Source of the DNA: Micromonospora alfalfae
GTDB taxonomy: Bacteria; Actinomycetota; Actinomycetes; Mycobacteriales; Micromonosporaceae
Length of the DNA: 64,000 bases
Direction of reading: 5' to 3'
NCBI RefSeq assembly: GCF_022230925.1
Contig: NZ_JAKKFH010000004.1
Location: forward strand, 1 to 64,000
Shown here: positions 26,421-35,022 of the stretch, in pieces
How positions within the stretch are numbered: position 1 is the stretch's first letter
Layout of the letters: every line of letters starts with the position of its first letter
Position numbers and translations under genes: made by a program
The notes under the pieces: generated by a model
The model's database searches: none
What the model saw: the letters and a program-made list of their open reading frames with translations, nothing else
What the model was told of the DNA's origin: nothing

Positions 26421-27581
26421 ATGCCGCAACCACTGGACGCCGCCCTGACCGAGGTTCGGGCGCTGCTGCTCGACCCCGCGCTGACCCGGGCGGTCGCCGC
26501 CGGACGTCGACGCGGTCGCCGCCCCACAGTCGAACGGGCCGAACTGCGGCCGGTGCGGCTCAAGGCCGGGCCCCGGATGCAGATCACCACGTCCGACGGT
26601 GCTCGCCCCTACACCCGCAACCTCGCCTCCGGTCCGGAGGCCGCTGCGGCGATCGACGAACTGCTCGCCGAGCCGTTCGGTAACTGGCACGTCGAGACGG
26701 CCGACGCGACCCTTCAACTGCGGGTGACCAAATCCGGCGAGGCGCAGGTGCACAGGGCCGCGACGTCCCGTCCGGTGGCGACGCCCACCGGAAACGACCG
26801 GACGAAGGAATACCTGCTCGACCCCGGTGACCCGATCTTCGCGGAGATCGGCGGCTCGGCGGCGAAGCGCCGCCAGGTGGACGCGTTCCTGCGGGCCCTG
26901 GCCGCGACCCTGCCCGACGACCTGACCGGTCCGCTACGGGTGGTCGACCTGGGCTGCGGCAACGCCTACCTGACGTTCGCCGCGTACCGCTATCTGACAC
27001 GTCGGGGGCTCGACGTCCAGCTGGTCGGCGTGGACGTCCGGGAGGACCAGCGGCGACGAAACACCGAGCTGGCGCAACGGCTCGGCTGGGCCGACCAGGT
27101 CAGCTTCGTGGCCGGGACGATCGCCGACGCCGTCGTCGACCCCGCCCCCGACCTGGTGCTGGCGCTGCACGCCTGCGACACCGCCACCGACGAGGCGCTG
27201 GCCCGCGCGGTGCGCTGGGAGGCCCGCTGGGTGCTGGCCGCGCCGTGCTGCCACCACGATCTGGCGAAGCAGCTCCGCGCCCACCCCACCCCGGCCCCGT
27301 ACGAGCTGCTGACCCGGCAGGGCATCCTGCGCGAGCGCTTCGCCGACGTGCTCACCGACGCGGTGCGCGCCGGGCTGCTGCGGGTGCACGGGTACCGGAC
27401 CGAGGTGGTGGAGTTCGTGGACTCGCAGCACACCCCGCGTAACCTGCTGATCCGCGCCCGTCGTACCGGTGCCGGGGCGACCGACCCACAGCGCGCGGAG
27501 TACCGCGAGCTGGTAGACCAGTGGCAGGTCACTCCCCGGCTGGAGACCCTGCTGGCCGCCGGCGAGGCGTCCGTCTCCTAG
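26421..27581 (+). CDS. Class I SAM-dependent methyltransferase (Methyltransf_32-like)
   Basis: 386 residues. An N-terminal domain of about 150 residues precedes a Rossmann methyltransferase domain: SAM-binding motif VVDLGCGNAYLTF near residue 175, acidic GVDVREDQ, and LALHACDTATDEAL near 250. The APCCHHDLAKQL segment is characteristic of the METTL25/RRNAD-related Methyltransf_32 group. Target (RNA or protein) unknown. Start ATG 26421; the frame is open upstream into the helicase tail region but without a better start. Confidence 0.82.
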   Translation: MPQPLDAALTEVRALLLDPALTRAVAAGRRRGRRPTVERAELRPVRLKAGPRMQITTSDGARPYTRNLASGPEAAAAIDELLAEPFGNWHVETADATLQLRVTKSGEAQVHRAATSRPVATPTGNDRTKEYLLDPGDPIFAEIGGSAAKRRQVDAFLRALAATLPDDLTGPLRVVDLGCGNAYLTFAAYRYLTRRGLDVQLVGVDVREDQRRRNTELAQRLGWADQVSFVAGTIADAVVDPAPDLVLALHACDTATDEALARAVRWEARWVLAAPCCHHDLAKQLRAHPTPAPYELLTRQGILRERFADVLTDAVRAGLLRVHGYRTEVVEFVDSQHTPRNLLIRARRTGAGATDPQRAEYRELVDQWQVTPRLETLLAAGEASVS

Positions 27582-27592
27582 GGGGTGGGTGG

Positions 27593-28033
27593 CTAGCGTC
27601 GCCGATCCCGGCCGCCGTTGCGCTCGCTGACACCGCGGTCGAGGACCGACACCCGGTCGGCGGCCGTCCGCTGGCCGGCCCAATCACCGTCGGCCGGGGC
27701 GGTCGGGAATGGCACGACAGTGCCCCCGGTCTCGGCGTTGCCGGCCGCCGCGAAGGCGTTCCAGGAGATGTCGACCAACAGCTTCTTCACCTCGGCGTGC
27801 CGGATGGCGGCGTTGTGTTGCAACGCCATCCGGGCGCCGAGCAGGACCGCGACCAGCGTGGTGGTGATGGTGCCGGTGGCGGCCAGCACCTGGAGGCCGG
27901 TCGCGGAGTCGGTGCGGAGCACCAGGACCAGCAACCAGATCCAGAACGCGGCGGCGAAGACGCCTGCCTTGGCGACGAAGAAGAGGCTCACCGCACCGGG
28001 CTGGTACGGCTGGGGGCGGCTCGATTCGGCCAT
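27593..28033 (-). CDS. Small membrane protein, unknown function
   Basis: 146 residues with two hydrophobic segments (about 14-38 and 46-66) and a hydrophilic C-terminal half ending in a basic cluster. I recognise no family. It is convergent with the methyltransferase gene, 11 bp apart, without a hairpin between. ATG 28033. Confidence 0.65.
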   Translation of the reverse strand: MAESSRPQPYQPGAVSLFFVAKAGVFAAAFWIWLLVLVLRTDSATGLQVLAATGTITTTLVAVLLGARMALQHNAAIRHAEVKKLLVDISWNAFAAAGNAETGGTVVPFPTAPADGDWAGQRTAADRVSVLDRGVSERNGGRDRRR

Positions 28034-28280
28034 GGTGCTCCTCGGCGATGGTCCGGTCGGAGGCGGCAGGCGACAGACGCCATGTCGGGACGGGCACCGA
28101 GCTTAATTGAAGAACGATGAAGATCGCTCGATGCAATTTTCGTTCTGCACACACGCTTCCAGAGAAAAGTCTCGTCCACGGGACAGTTTGTGCGGTCAGT
28201 CAATTGTTTCCGGCTCCTGGCGTACTACCCTCGGAAGGCGCATCGTCCCGGTGCTCCGGCAGGGGGGAAGACACACAGGG
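28034..28280. promoter_or_regulatory. AT-rich divergent control region
   Basis: 247 bp between the small membrane protein gene and the XRE gene, clearly lower in GC than its surroundings around 28100-28215. It contains an inverted repeat with 7-bp arms (28111-28117 and 28140-28146) and tcaattgtttcc near 28199. Either could be part of a promoter or an operator for the XRE regulator; this is inference only. Confidence 0.35.
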
Positions 28281-28697
28281 ATGGGATCAGCCGACGTATC
28301 ACCGCAGATGGCCTTCGCCCGCTTCGTCCGGCGCGCCATCGATGACGCCCGCGACGAACGCGGCTGGACCGTGACTGATCTTGCCTCACACACGGGCGTG
28401 GGCCGCTCCACAGTGTTCCGCTGGCTGGCCGGCGACTGGCAGGACTATCCCGAGTTGGCAAAGGTGCGCGGCTTCTGCGCTGCACTGGATCTGCCGGTCG
28501 CCGCCGCGTTCCGCGCGCTCGGGCTGCCCGACGCCGGCCCCGCGCCCCGCCGACGCCACGACGACGGCCCGGTCGAGGCCGATGTCCGGGCCATCCTGGA
28601 CCGGCTGGCCGACCCTACGGTCCCCGCCGAGGAGAAGCACCACATCCGCGACCTGCTCCGCTACCTGGCCCGCCGCCCCATCCGCCGAGCCAGCTAA
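28281..28697 (+). CDS. XRE-family helix-turn-helix regulator
   Basis: 138 residues. The helix-turn-helix spans about residues 10-65 (VTDLASHTGVGRSTVFRWLA), and the C-terminal half is a helical tail with PAEEKHHIRDLLRYLARR. There is no sensor domain. ATG 28281 lies after purine-rich ggggggaag and caggg. The upstream region is AT-rich and may be autoregulated. Confidence 0.82.
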   Translation: MGSADVSPQMAFARFVRRAIDDARDERGWTVTDLASHTGVGRSTVFRWLAGDWQDYPELAKVRGFCAALDLPVAAAFRALGLPDAGPAPRRRHDDGPVEADVRAILDRLADPTVPAEEKHHIRDLLRYLARRPIRRAS

Positions 28698-28731
28698 CCC
28701 CCACCCCACCCCACCCCCCACCCTCTGCGGG

Positions 28732-28794
28732 CGTTGATCATGAAGTTATTGCCACGACACGCCGCAGCGAAGGGCAATAACTTCATGATCAACG
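28732..28794. repeat. GATC-core palindromic repeat, copy D (bidirectional terminator)
   Basis: Perfect 22-bp arms (28732-28753 and 28773-28794) around a 19-nt loop. Outside them lie long C-rich (from 28697) and G-rich (to 28830) flanks that also pair, giving a very long stem. The core is gatcatgaagttattgcc. It sits between the convergent XRE gene (ends 28697) and the secreted-protein gene (ends 28829), so it probably terminates both. Confidence 0.85.
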
Positions 28795-28828
28795 GGGGAA
28801 GGGGTGGGGGGACGGGGGTGGGGGTGGG

Positions 28829-29755
28829 TTAGGGGACGGTGAGGGTGAACTCGGCGGTTCGGACTTCGGCGTTCACCTGGAAGTCGAGGTAGAGGCGGTA
28901 GCGGCCCGGGCCGGGGGTGGTCAACCAGAACTTGATCTGACCGTCCACCAACTCGGTCTCCGGGTGCACGTGCAGATAGCCGAGGTCGCCCTCGCGCAAC
29001 GCCACCAGGTGCCCGTACGCCCCGAGGTAGCGCTCCAGCGGGGCTGCGCCGCCAACGCCGTCGACCCGGAAGGTCAGCGGCACTGTCGCCCCGGCCTGCG
29101 CAGTGCCCTGGTAGCCGACGGTGAAGCCGTCCACCGTCGTCGAGGTGGCCGGACCCGGCAGTGGACGCGGCCGGTAGTCGCCCGGCGCCACCAGGTCCGT
29201 GCCGAGGGTCACAGCGGTCTGCGCGCCGTTGTCGGCGACCACTGTGAAATCGGCGTACGCGCGCCAGAGGCCAGGCTGCGTGAGGGTCAACGGCACCGAC
29301 CAGGTGCCGTCGGCCGCCATTGTCGGGTGCAGGTGCTGGTAACCGGTCAGGTCCCGCCGGACGACGATGAGGTGCATCGGCTTGTCGTGCACGATGGCGA
29401 ACCGGGTCACCGGCCGGCGCTGCGCGTCGCGCACCTGGAAGCGGAGCTGATCGGGGCGACCCGCCGCGAACTCGGTGGCCACCGGCACCAGTGTGAACCC
29501 GGCCGAGCTGACCGCCAGACCGCCTGGCTCGGTGGGCGCGCCCTGATCGGTGGCCGCGGCACTGCCGTGGTTGTGCGGTGCGACGCCCGGTGGGTCGGTG
29601 TGCTCGGCGGCCAACGACGGGCTGCCGGTGACGGTGCCGTTGGCGTTCAGCCGGCCGAGGCCGAAGCCGAGCAGCACCGCCAGCACCAGCCCGCCGACCA
29701 CCAGCGCCAGCCGGAGAGTGCTCCGGTCCAGTTCGGCGGGATCCTGGTCAGCCAC
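28829..29755 (-). CDS. Membrane-anchored or secreted YtkA-like beta-sandwich protein
   Basis: 308 residues. A membrane helix or signal anchor lies at about 14-36, a His-containing linker follows (HTDPPGVAPHNHGS), then two beta-rich domains. HDKPMHLIVVRRD near 124 and HPTMAADGTW precede GYLHVHPETE near 268; His residues recur in similar positions, so metal binding is possible. The pattern resembles YtkA-like extracytoplasmic proteins. I chose GTG 29755 (VADQDPAELD); GTG 29818 is the longer alternative. Confidence 0.6.
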   Translation of the reverse strand: MADQDPAELDRSTLRLALVVGGLVLAVLLGFGLGRLNANGTVTGSPSLAAEHTDPPGVAPHNHGSAAATDQGAPTEPGGLAVSSAGFTLVPVATEFAAGRPDQLRFQVRDAQRRPVTRFAIVHDKPMHLIVVRRDLTGYQHLHPTMAADGTWSVPLTLTQPGLWRAYADFTVVADNGAQTAVTLGTDLVAPGDYRPRPLPGPATSTTVDGFTVGYQGTAQAGATVPLTFRVDGVGGAAPLERYLGAYGHLVALREGDLGYLHVHPETELVDGQIKFWLTTPGPGRYRLYLDFQVNAEVRTAEFTLTVP

Positions 29756-29956
29756 TACCGACGCCCAGCGCCTGGCCTGCCTCGCCGCCGACGGTAGTGC
29801 CCGCAACGGCGCACGCACGGGTGACGGGCTGGTGGTCGGTCATGCCGCCCACGGTACCGCCGCGCCCGGCCGGGTCTGGCCGACGCCCGGAGAGCGTGGC
29901 GACTGTCGCACTCGACACCGCCCGGGAACTTTCCCACCCGACCGGACGGCAGCGGG

Positions 29957-32089
29957 TCAGCCGGCCACGGCGAGGGCGAGCGGGAGCACGTCGGTCGCGC
30001 CGGCCCGGCGTAGGGCCCTGGTCACCAGCGTCATCGTCCAGCCCGAGTCGATCAGGTCGTCGACGAGCAGCACCGGGCCGTCCAGCCCGGCCAGGGCGTC
30101 GGCCAGGTCGGTCGGCACGGTGAAGGTGTCGTGCAGGGCGCGTACCCGTTGGGCGCTGTTGCCCCGTGGCCCACCCGGGCCGTCGGGGCCGGACGCGGTG
30201 ACCTCGCCGAGCAGCGGCAGCCGGCCCACTGTGGCGATCCGCTCGGCCAGCGAGCCGAGCAGCCGGGGCCGCCGACGGGAACCGACCGCGACCACCGCCA
30301 CCGGCCGGCGGGGCCACGGGTCGTCACCGTGCGCCCATGCCTTCAGCACCTCCACGACGGCGCCGGCGACGTCGTCGGGCACCGGCGCGTCCGGCGCTTC
30401 CGGGCCGACGAGGGCGCGCAGCCTGCCACCCCAGCCCAGGTCGGAGAGGCGCCCGACGGCCCGGCCCGGCAGCGCCTGCTCCGCGGGGGCGATCCGGCCC
30501 TTGAGGGGTACGCCCACCGCGTCGAGCCCGGTCGGCCACAGCTTCTTCGGTGCGATCTCCACGCCGGGTCGACCCAGGAAGGTCTGTGCGGCGGAGAGCG
30601 CGGCGGTCGACACGTCAGCGGCGAAGAGTGGGTCGGCGCACCTGTCGCAGCGGCCGCAGTCGGCCGCCTCGGTGTCGTCCAGGCGTTCCCGTAGATATCG
30701 CATCCGGCAGTCGGACGTCGTCGCGTACTCCCGCATTGCCTGTTGCTCGACGGTGCGCGCCTCGGCGACGCGGCGCAACCGGGCCTCGTCGTAGACCCAC
30801 TGCTCGCCGGTGGCGAGCCAACCACCGCGCACCCGGCGGACCGCGCCGTCCACGTCGAGCACCTTCAGCATCAGCTCCAACCGGGCCCGGCGCAGGTCGA
30901 CGAGGGGTTCGAGTGCCTGGGTGGAGAGCGGGCGGTCGGTGTGCAGGGCGGCCAGCACGGCCCGGACCTGCTGCTCCGGTGGGAACGCCAGCGAGGCGAA
31001 GTACCGCCAGATCGCGGCGTCCTCGACGCCGGGCAGCAGCAGCACCTCGGCGTGCTCGACGGCGCGGCCGGCGCGGCCGACCTGCTGGTAGTACGCGATC
31101 GGCGAGGGTGGCGCGCCGAGGTGGACGACGAAGCCCAGGTCGGGCTTGTCGAAGCCCATGCCGAGGGCGCTGGTGGCGACCAACGCCTTGATCTTGTTGT
31201 CGAGCAGGTCCTGTTCGGCGGCGCGCCGGTCGGCGTCGTCGGACTGCCCGCTGTACGAGGCGACCGGGTAGCCCCGGGAGCGCAGGAACTCTGCGGTCTC
31301 CCCCGCTGCCGCGACGGTCAGCGTGTAGACGATGCCCGAGCCGGGCAGCTGGTCCAGGTGGTCGGCGAGCCAGGCCAGCCGGTGCGCCGGGCTGGGCAGG
31401 TCGAGCACCCCGAGGCGCAGCGACTCGCGGTCCAGGGTGCCGCGCAGGATGAGGGCGTCGCCCAGCTGCTCGGCGACGTCCTGGGTGACCCGGGCGTTGG
31501 CGGTGGCGGTGGTCGCCAGCACGGGGGTGCGCTCGGGCAGCTCGGCGAGGAACGTCCGCAGCCGCCGGTAGTCCGGCCGGAAGTCGTGCCCCCAGTCGGA
31601 GACGCAGTGCGCCTCGTCGACCACCAGCAGGCCGGTGGTGGCGGCCAACTTCGGCAGGACGCCGTCGCGGAAATCCGGGTTGTTGAGCCGTTCGGGGCTG
31701 ATCAGCAGCACGTCCACCGCGCCGGTCTGGATCTCGGCGGTGATCTCGTCCCACTCGTCGAGGTTCGCCGAGTTGATCGTGCGGGCCCGGATGCCGGCCC
31801 GCGCGGCGGCCTCGACCTGGTTGCGCATCAACGCCAGCAGCGGCGAGACGATGACTGTCGGCCCGGCCTGGTGGCGCTGCTCGCGGTCGCGGAGCAGTGC
31901 GGTGGCCACGAAGTAGACAGCCGACTTGCCCCAACCGGTGCGCTGGACGCAGAGCACCCGCCGCCGGTCGACGACCAGCGCCTCGATGGCGCGCCACTGA
32001 TCCTCGCGCAGCCGGGCGTTGTCACCGGCCAGCCGGCGCAGCACCGCCTCGGCCCGCTCGCGTACCGCTGCCCGCTCTGCTGTCTCCAC
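29957..32089 (-). CDS. recQ: RecQ-family DNA helicase fused to a phosphoribosyltransferase-like domain
   Basis: 710 residues. The helicase part (1-490) has RTGWGKSAVYF (Walker A), VVDEAHCVSDWGHDFRPDY (DEAH box), ATTATAN, SALGMGFDKPDLGFVVH and QQVGRAGR, then a four-Cys zinc motif ending CGRCDRC near 490. There is no HRDC domain. Residues 500-710 form a separate domain closing with VLLVDDLIDSGWTMT near 680, the PRPP-binding loop of type I phosphoribosyltransferases. The fusion is a recognised actinobacterial arrangement; its joint function is unknown. Start GTG 32089. It may unwind DNA while the second domain senses or uses PRPP-type substrates (inference). Confidence 0.9.
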   Translation of the reverse strand: METAERAAVRERAEAVLRRLAGDNARLREDQWRAIEALVVDRRRVLCVQRTGWGKSAVYFVATALLRDREQRHQAGPTVIVSPLLALMRNQVEAAARAGIRARTINSANLDEWDEITAEIQTGAVDVLLISPERLNNPDFRDGVLPKLAATTGLLVVDEAHCVSDWGHDFRPDYRRLRTFLAELPERTPVLATTATANARVTQDVAEQLGDALILRGTLDRESLRLGVLDLPSPAHRLAWLADHLDQLPGSGIVYTLTVAAAGETAEFLRSRGYPVASYSGQSDDADRRAAEQDLLDNKIKALVATSALGMGFDKPDLGFVVHLGAPPSPIAYYQQVGRAGRAVEHAEVLLLPGVEDAAIWRYFASLAFPPEQQVRAVLAALHTDRPLSTQALEPLVDLRRARLELMLKVLDVDGAVRRVRGGWLATGEQWVYDEARLRRVAEARTVEQQAMREYATTSDCRMRYLRERLDDTEAADCGRCDRCADPLFAADVSTAALSAAQTFLGRPGVEIAPKKLWPTGLDAVGVPLKGRIAPAEQALPGRAVGRLSDLGWGGRLRALVGPEAPDAPVPDDVAGAVVEVLKAWAHGDDPWPRRPVAVVAVGSRRRPRLLGSLAERIATVGRLPLLGEVTASGPDGPGGPRGNSAQRVRALHDTFTVPTDLADALAGLDGPVLLVDDLIDSGWTMTLVTRALRRAGATDVLPLALAVAG

Positions 32090-32124
32090 CCGGCATTTCT
32101 ACCAGCGCCGTCCGTCATCCCCCT

Positions 32125-32184
32125 GTTGATCAAGAGGTTTGCGTCACCATTCGGCCTGATTCTGACGCAAACCTCTTGATCAAC
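32125..32184. repeat. GATC-core palindromic repeat, copy E
   Basis: Perfect 22-bp arms (32125-32146 and 32163-32184) with a 16-nt loop. The core is gatcaagaggtttgcgtca. It lies between livM (ends 32199) and the start of recQ (32089), both on the minus strand, so it can terminate the ABC-transporter transcript before recQ. Confidence 0.85.
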
Positions 32185-32198
32185 CGAGTCAACGTTGG

Positions 32199-33308
32199 TC
32201 AGCGGCGGGGTCGGGGGCGGAGGGCGCGGGTCAGGTGGGACAGGCGGGGGGCCAGGCTGGTCAGGCCACCTGGGAAGAAGTAGACGGCCAGGATGAAGAC
32301 AGTGCCCAGGACGAACAGCGGCTGGCTCAACGGACGGCTGAGGACGGCCGGCAGGTTGTCCACCGCGTCGCTCGTGCCGAAGGCGGTGAGCCGGTGGTCC
32401 AGGTACATGTAGAGGACACCACCGAGCACCGGACCCCACCGGGTGCCCGGCCCGCCGAGCACCACCATCACCAGCAGCGACAGGGTCAGCTCGGAGGACG
32501 TGATGTGCGGCGACGCGCCGCCGACGATCAGGACGTAGACCACCCCGCCCGCCGACGCCAACCCGCCGGCCAGGGTGAACGCCACCAGCTTGTAGCGGTA
32601 CGGGTCCAACCCGAGCACGCCGATCCGCCGCTCGTCGTCACGCAGCCCGGCGAGCACCCGACCGGTCGGTGACCCGCTCACCCGGTGCACCACGAAGACC
32701 ACAAGGGTCAGGTACGCCAGCGCCAACCAGTACAGGTTGACCGTGTTTGTCACCCCCACCAGTCCGGCGGGCAGCCCCGACACGTCCAGCGGCAGGCCCT
32801 CCTCGCCACCGGTGAGCCCGCCGAAGTCCCGGGCCACCAGGATCGCGCCCACCTGGGCGAAGGCCAAAGTGACCATGGCGAACGCGATGCCCACCGTCCG
32901 CAGCGCCACCGCGCCGAGCAGCGCGGCGAGGATGGTGCCGCCGGTGATGGTCAGCAGCCCCGCCTGCCACAGCGGCAGACCGGCCCGGGTGATCAGGATG
33001 TCGGTGCCGTAGACACCGGCGGCGAAGTACAGCGCGTGCCCGAAGGAGAGCATCCCGGTCCGGCCGAAGAGCAGGTCGTACCCGGCCGCCAACCCACCGA
33101 AGATCAGGCAGATGGCGAGCAGTTGCAGGGTGCCTGGTGAGTTGACCGGCCCCTCGAAGACCCCCGGCAGGGACATCGTCGAGTACGGCAGGATCGCCAG
33201 CACCACCAGCGCGACCAGCGGCAGGAACGGGCGGACCCGGTGCCACCGCCCCCGCTGCGGACTCAGTTCGTCGGGCACCTGTGCGCGAGGCGCGTCGATC
33301 ACCGTCAT
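32199..33308 (-). CDS. livM: Branched-chain amino acid-type ABC transporter permease LivM
   Basis: 369 residues with about ten membrane helices and the LivM/UrtC pattern (GYDLLFGRTGMLSFGHALYF, then EEGLPLD and LGLDPYRYKLVAF). It pairs with LivH to form the inner-membrane channel. ATG 33308 overlaps the livH stop by 4 nt. Last gene of a five-gene operon; the downstream palindrome at 32125 is the probable terminator. Substrate may be branched-chain amino acids, urea or an aromatic compound; sequence alone does not say. Confidence 0.9.
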   Translation of the reverse strand: MTVIDAPRAQVPDELSPQRGRWHRVRPFLPLVALVVLAILPYSTMSLPGVFEGPVNSPGTLQLLAICLIFGGLAAGYDLLFGRTGMLSFGHALYFAAGVYGTDILITRAGLPLWQAGLLTITGGTILAALLGAVALRTVGIAFAMVTLAFAQVGAILVARDFGGLTGGEEGLPLDVSGLPAGLVGVTNTVNLYWLALAYLTLVVFVVHRVSGSPTGRVLAGLRDDERRIGVLGLDPYRYKLVAFTLAGGLASAGGVVYVLIVGGASPHITSSELTLSLLVMVVLGGPGTRWGPVLGGVLYMYLDHRLTAFGTSDAVDNLPAVLSRPLSQPLFVLGTVFILAVYFFPGGLTSLAPRLSHLTRALRPRPRR

Positions 33309-34195
33309 GCCGTTGCCACCTTTCCGGCGATGCCCTGCGGACGCAGCAGCAGCACCACGGCCAGCAGCCCGACCACGCAGATGTCGCCCAGCCCGGACGT
33401 GCCGTAGTAGTTGACGAACTGCTGCACCAGCCCGACCACGACCGCCGCGTACGCGGAGCCGACCACCGAGCCCATCCCGCCGATCACCACCACGATGAAC
33501 GCGAAGATCAGCAGCGAGCCGCCCTGCCCGGGCGAGACGGTGCCGAAGTAGACCCCGCCGAGCGCGCCAGCGAGCGCGGCGGCCGCCCCACCGATCGCGA
33601 AGACCAGCGTGAACGCCTTGCGGACGTCGATGCCCAGCGCTGTCACCATCTCCCGGTTCTCCACCCCGGCGCGGATCACCAGGCCGTACCGGGTCCAGCG
33701 CAGGAACGCCAGGATCGCGCCGAGCACCAGCACCGCCGCGATGATCAGCAGCAGGCCACCGTTTGGCACCTGCGCGCCGAGGATCCCGGTCACCTGCCGG
33801 GTCCAGTCCGGACGCGGGAACGGCCGGGCGTCCGCACCCCAGGTGGCCTGGAGCAACGCCACCCCGGCCAGCGACAGCCCGACGGTGACGAGCACCTGCT
33901 CGATGGTGCGGGAGTACAGCGGGCGGATCAGCACCAGCTCGACCAGGATCGCGACCAGCGTGCCGGCGGCCACCCCGAAGGCGACAGCGATCACGAAGCC
34001 GAACCCGTCCGGGCCGGCGCCCGGCAGGTTGCCCGCCGCCCACCAGGTGCCGTACGCGCCGACGCCGAGGAACAGCCCGTGCGCGAAGTTGAGCACGTCG
34101 GCCAGGCCGAAGACCAGAGACAGGCCGGAGGCGACCAGGAAGTACAGCGCCGCCAGGCCGAGGCCGGTCAACGCCAACAGGATCACGGTGCCCAT
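33305..34195 (-). CDS. livH: Branched-chain amino acid-type ABC transporter permease LivH
   Basis: 296 residues, polytopic, with the LivH hallmark segment GLSLVFGLADVLNFAHG near residue 27, RAGVENREMVTALGID near 165 and FIVVVIGGMGSVVGS near 233. It overlaps livF by one base and livM by four, so the operon is translated in a tightly coupled way. ATG 34195. Confidence 0.92.
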   Translation of the reverse strand: MGTVILLALTGLGLAALYFLVASGLSLVFGLADVLNFAHGLFLGVGAYGTWWAAGNLPGAGPDGFGFVIAVAFGVAAGTLVAILVELVLIRPLYSRTIEQVLVTVGLSLAGVALLQATWGADARPFPRPDWTRQVTGILGAQVPNGGLLLIIAAVLVLGAILAFLRWTRYGLVIRAGVENREMVTALGIDVRKAFTLVFAIGGAAAALAGALGGVYFGTVSPGQGGSLLIFAFIVVVIGGMGSVVGSAYAAVVVGLVQQFVNYYGTSGLGDICVVGLLAVVLLLRPQGIAGKVATA

Positions 34196-35022
34196 CAGAG
34201 CTGGTCCTTCCTCGCGACTGCGGGGCTCGCAAGCTCACTCCTCGCGCTCGGCGTGGACACCTCCGCCGAGCCGACACCGAGCAGCGACTTCGTCAACGCG
34301 GTCTCCAACAGCAACTCGTGGGCGTCGCCGGTCCACGCCACCTTGCCGGCGGCCAGCACGACAGCGTCGCGGGCCAGTCGGCGTACGACTGCCAGGTTCT
34401 GCTCGACCAGCAGCACCGGCACCGACTCCGCGACCCGTTCCAGCACCTCGGCCACCTCGGTCACCACCTTCGGCGCCAACCCCTTGGTCGGCTCGTCGAC
34501 GAGCAGCAGCCGGTTGTCGTTGAGCAGCACCCGACCGATGGCGAGCATCTGCTGCTGCCCGCCGGAGAGCGAACCGGCCCGTTGCCGCCCGCGTCGGTCC
34601 AGCTCCGGAAAGAGCGCGAAGACCTTGTCGTACGCCGGGGTGGTGCCGCGCCGTTCGGCGAGGCGCAGGTTCTCCGCGACGGTGAGCCCGGCGAACACGC
34701 AGCGGTCCTCGGGCACGTAGCCGAGCCCACCGCGGACCAGCCGGTGCGTCGGCCGGGCCAGCAGACTCTGCGCGCCCATCCGGATGGTGCCGCGGACCTC
34801 CCCGGCGGGCGGGGTGAGGCCGACGATCGCGCGCAGCGTGGTGGTCTTGCCGACGCCGTTGCGACCGAGCAGGACTGTCACGCCGGTCGGGGCGACAGTG
34901 AAGGACACCCCCTGGAGGATGTGCAGCCCGGAGATCCGGACCGAAAGCTCCTCCACACTGAGGATCGGTTCCTCAGTTCGCGACTGCGGGGCTGGCAGAC
35001 CCGGCTCGCTCCTCGCGTTCAC
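34195..35022 (-). CDS. livF: Branched-chain amino acid-type ABC transporter ATP-binding protein LivF
   Basis: 275 residues. Walker A GRNGVGKTTT, ABC signature SLSGGQQQ, Walker B LLLVDEPTKGL and the switch His region are replaced as usual for LivF by VLLVEQNL. Family members are about 235 residues; the excess is at both ends: NARSEPGLPAPQSR at the start and ARSELASPAVARKDQL at the end. Both extras are encoded by copies of one dispersed DNA repeat (34211 and 34975). ATG 35022 overlaps livG by 4 nt. Confidence 0.92.
   Translation of the reverse strand: MNARSEPGLPAPQSRTEEPILSVEELSVRISGLHILQGVSFTVAPTGVTVLLGRNGVGKTTTLRAIVGLTPPAGEVRGTIRMGAQSLLARPTHRLVRGGLGYVPEDRCVFAGLTVAENLRLAERRGTTPAYDKVFALFPELDRRGRQRAGSLSGGQQQMLAIGRVLLNDNRLLLVDEPTKGLAPKVVTEVAEVLERVAESVPVLLVEQNLAVVRRLARDAVVLAAGKVAWTGDAHELLLETALTKSLLGVGSAEVSTPSARSELASPAVARKDQL
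34211..34250. repeat. Dispersed repeat at the 3' end of livF
   Basis: About 40 bases reading cgcgactgcggggct then a variable middle and ctcctcgcg. The same outline recurs at 34975-35020, at the other end of the gene. It is in frame and encodes the LivF C-terminal extension. I recall very similar strings scattered through Micromonospora genomes, but this needs a genome search. Confidence 0.6.
34975..35020. repeat. Dispersed repeat at the 5' end of livF
   Basis: Second copy of the repeat at 34211: cgcgactgcggggct is identical, the middle differs, and ctcctcgcg recurs. It spans the first codons of livF and ends beside the livG stop, so it inserted without breaking the overlap between the two genes. 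Confidence 0.6.

Noticed and set aside
24572..26590. 672-residue minus-strand open frame opposite the helicase
   Set aside because: The plus frame has all DEAD-box motifs; the opposite frame is low complexity and overlaps the terminator and the methyltransferase start.
29957..30120. RecQ C-terminal PRPP loop as a separate phosphoribosyltransferase gene
   Set aside because: The frame is continuous from the helicase through the loop, with no stop or ribosome site between.
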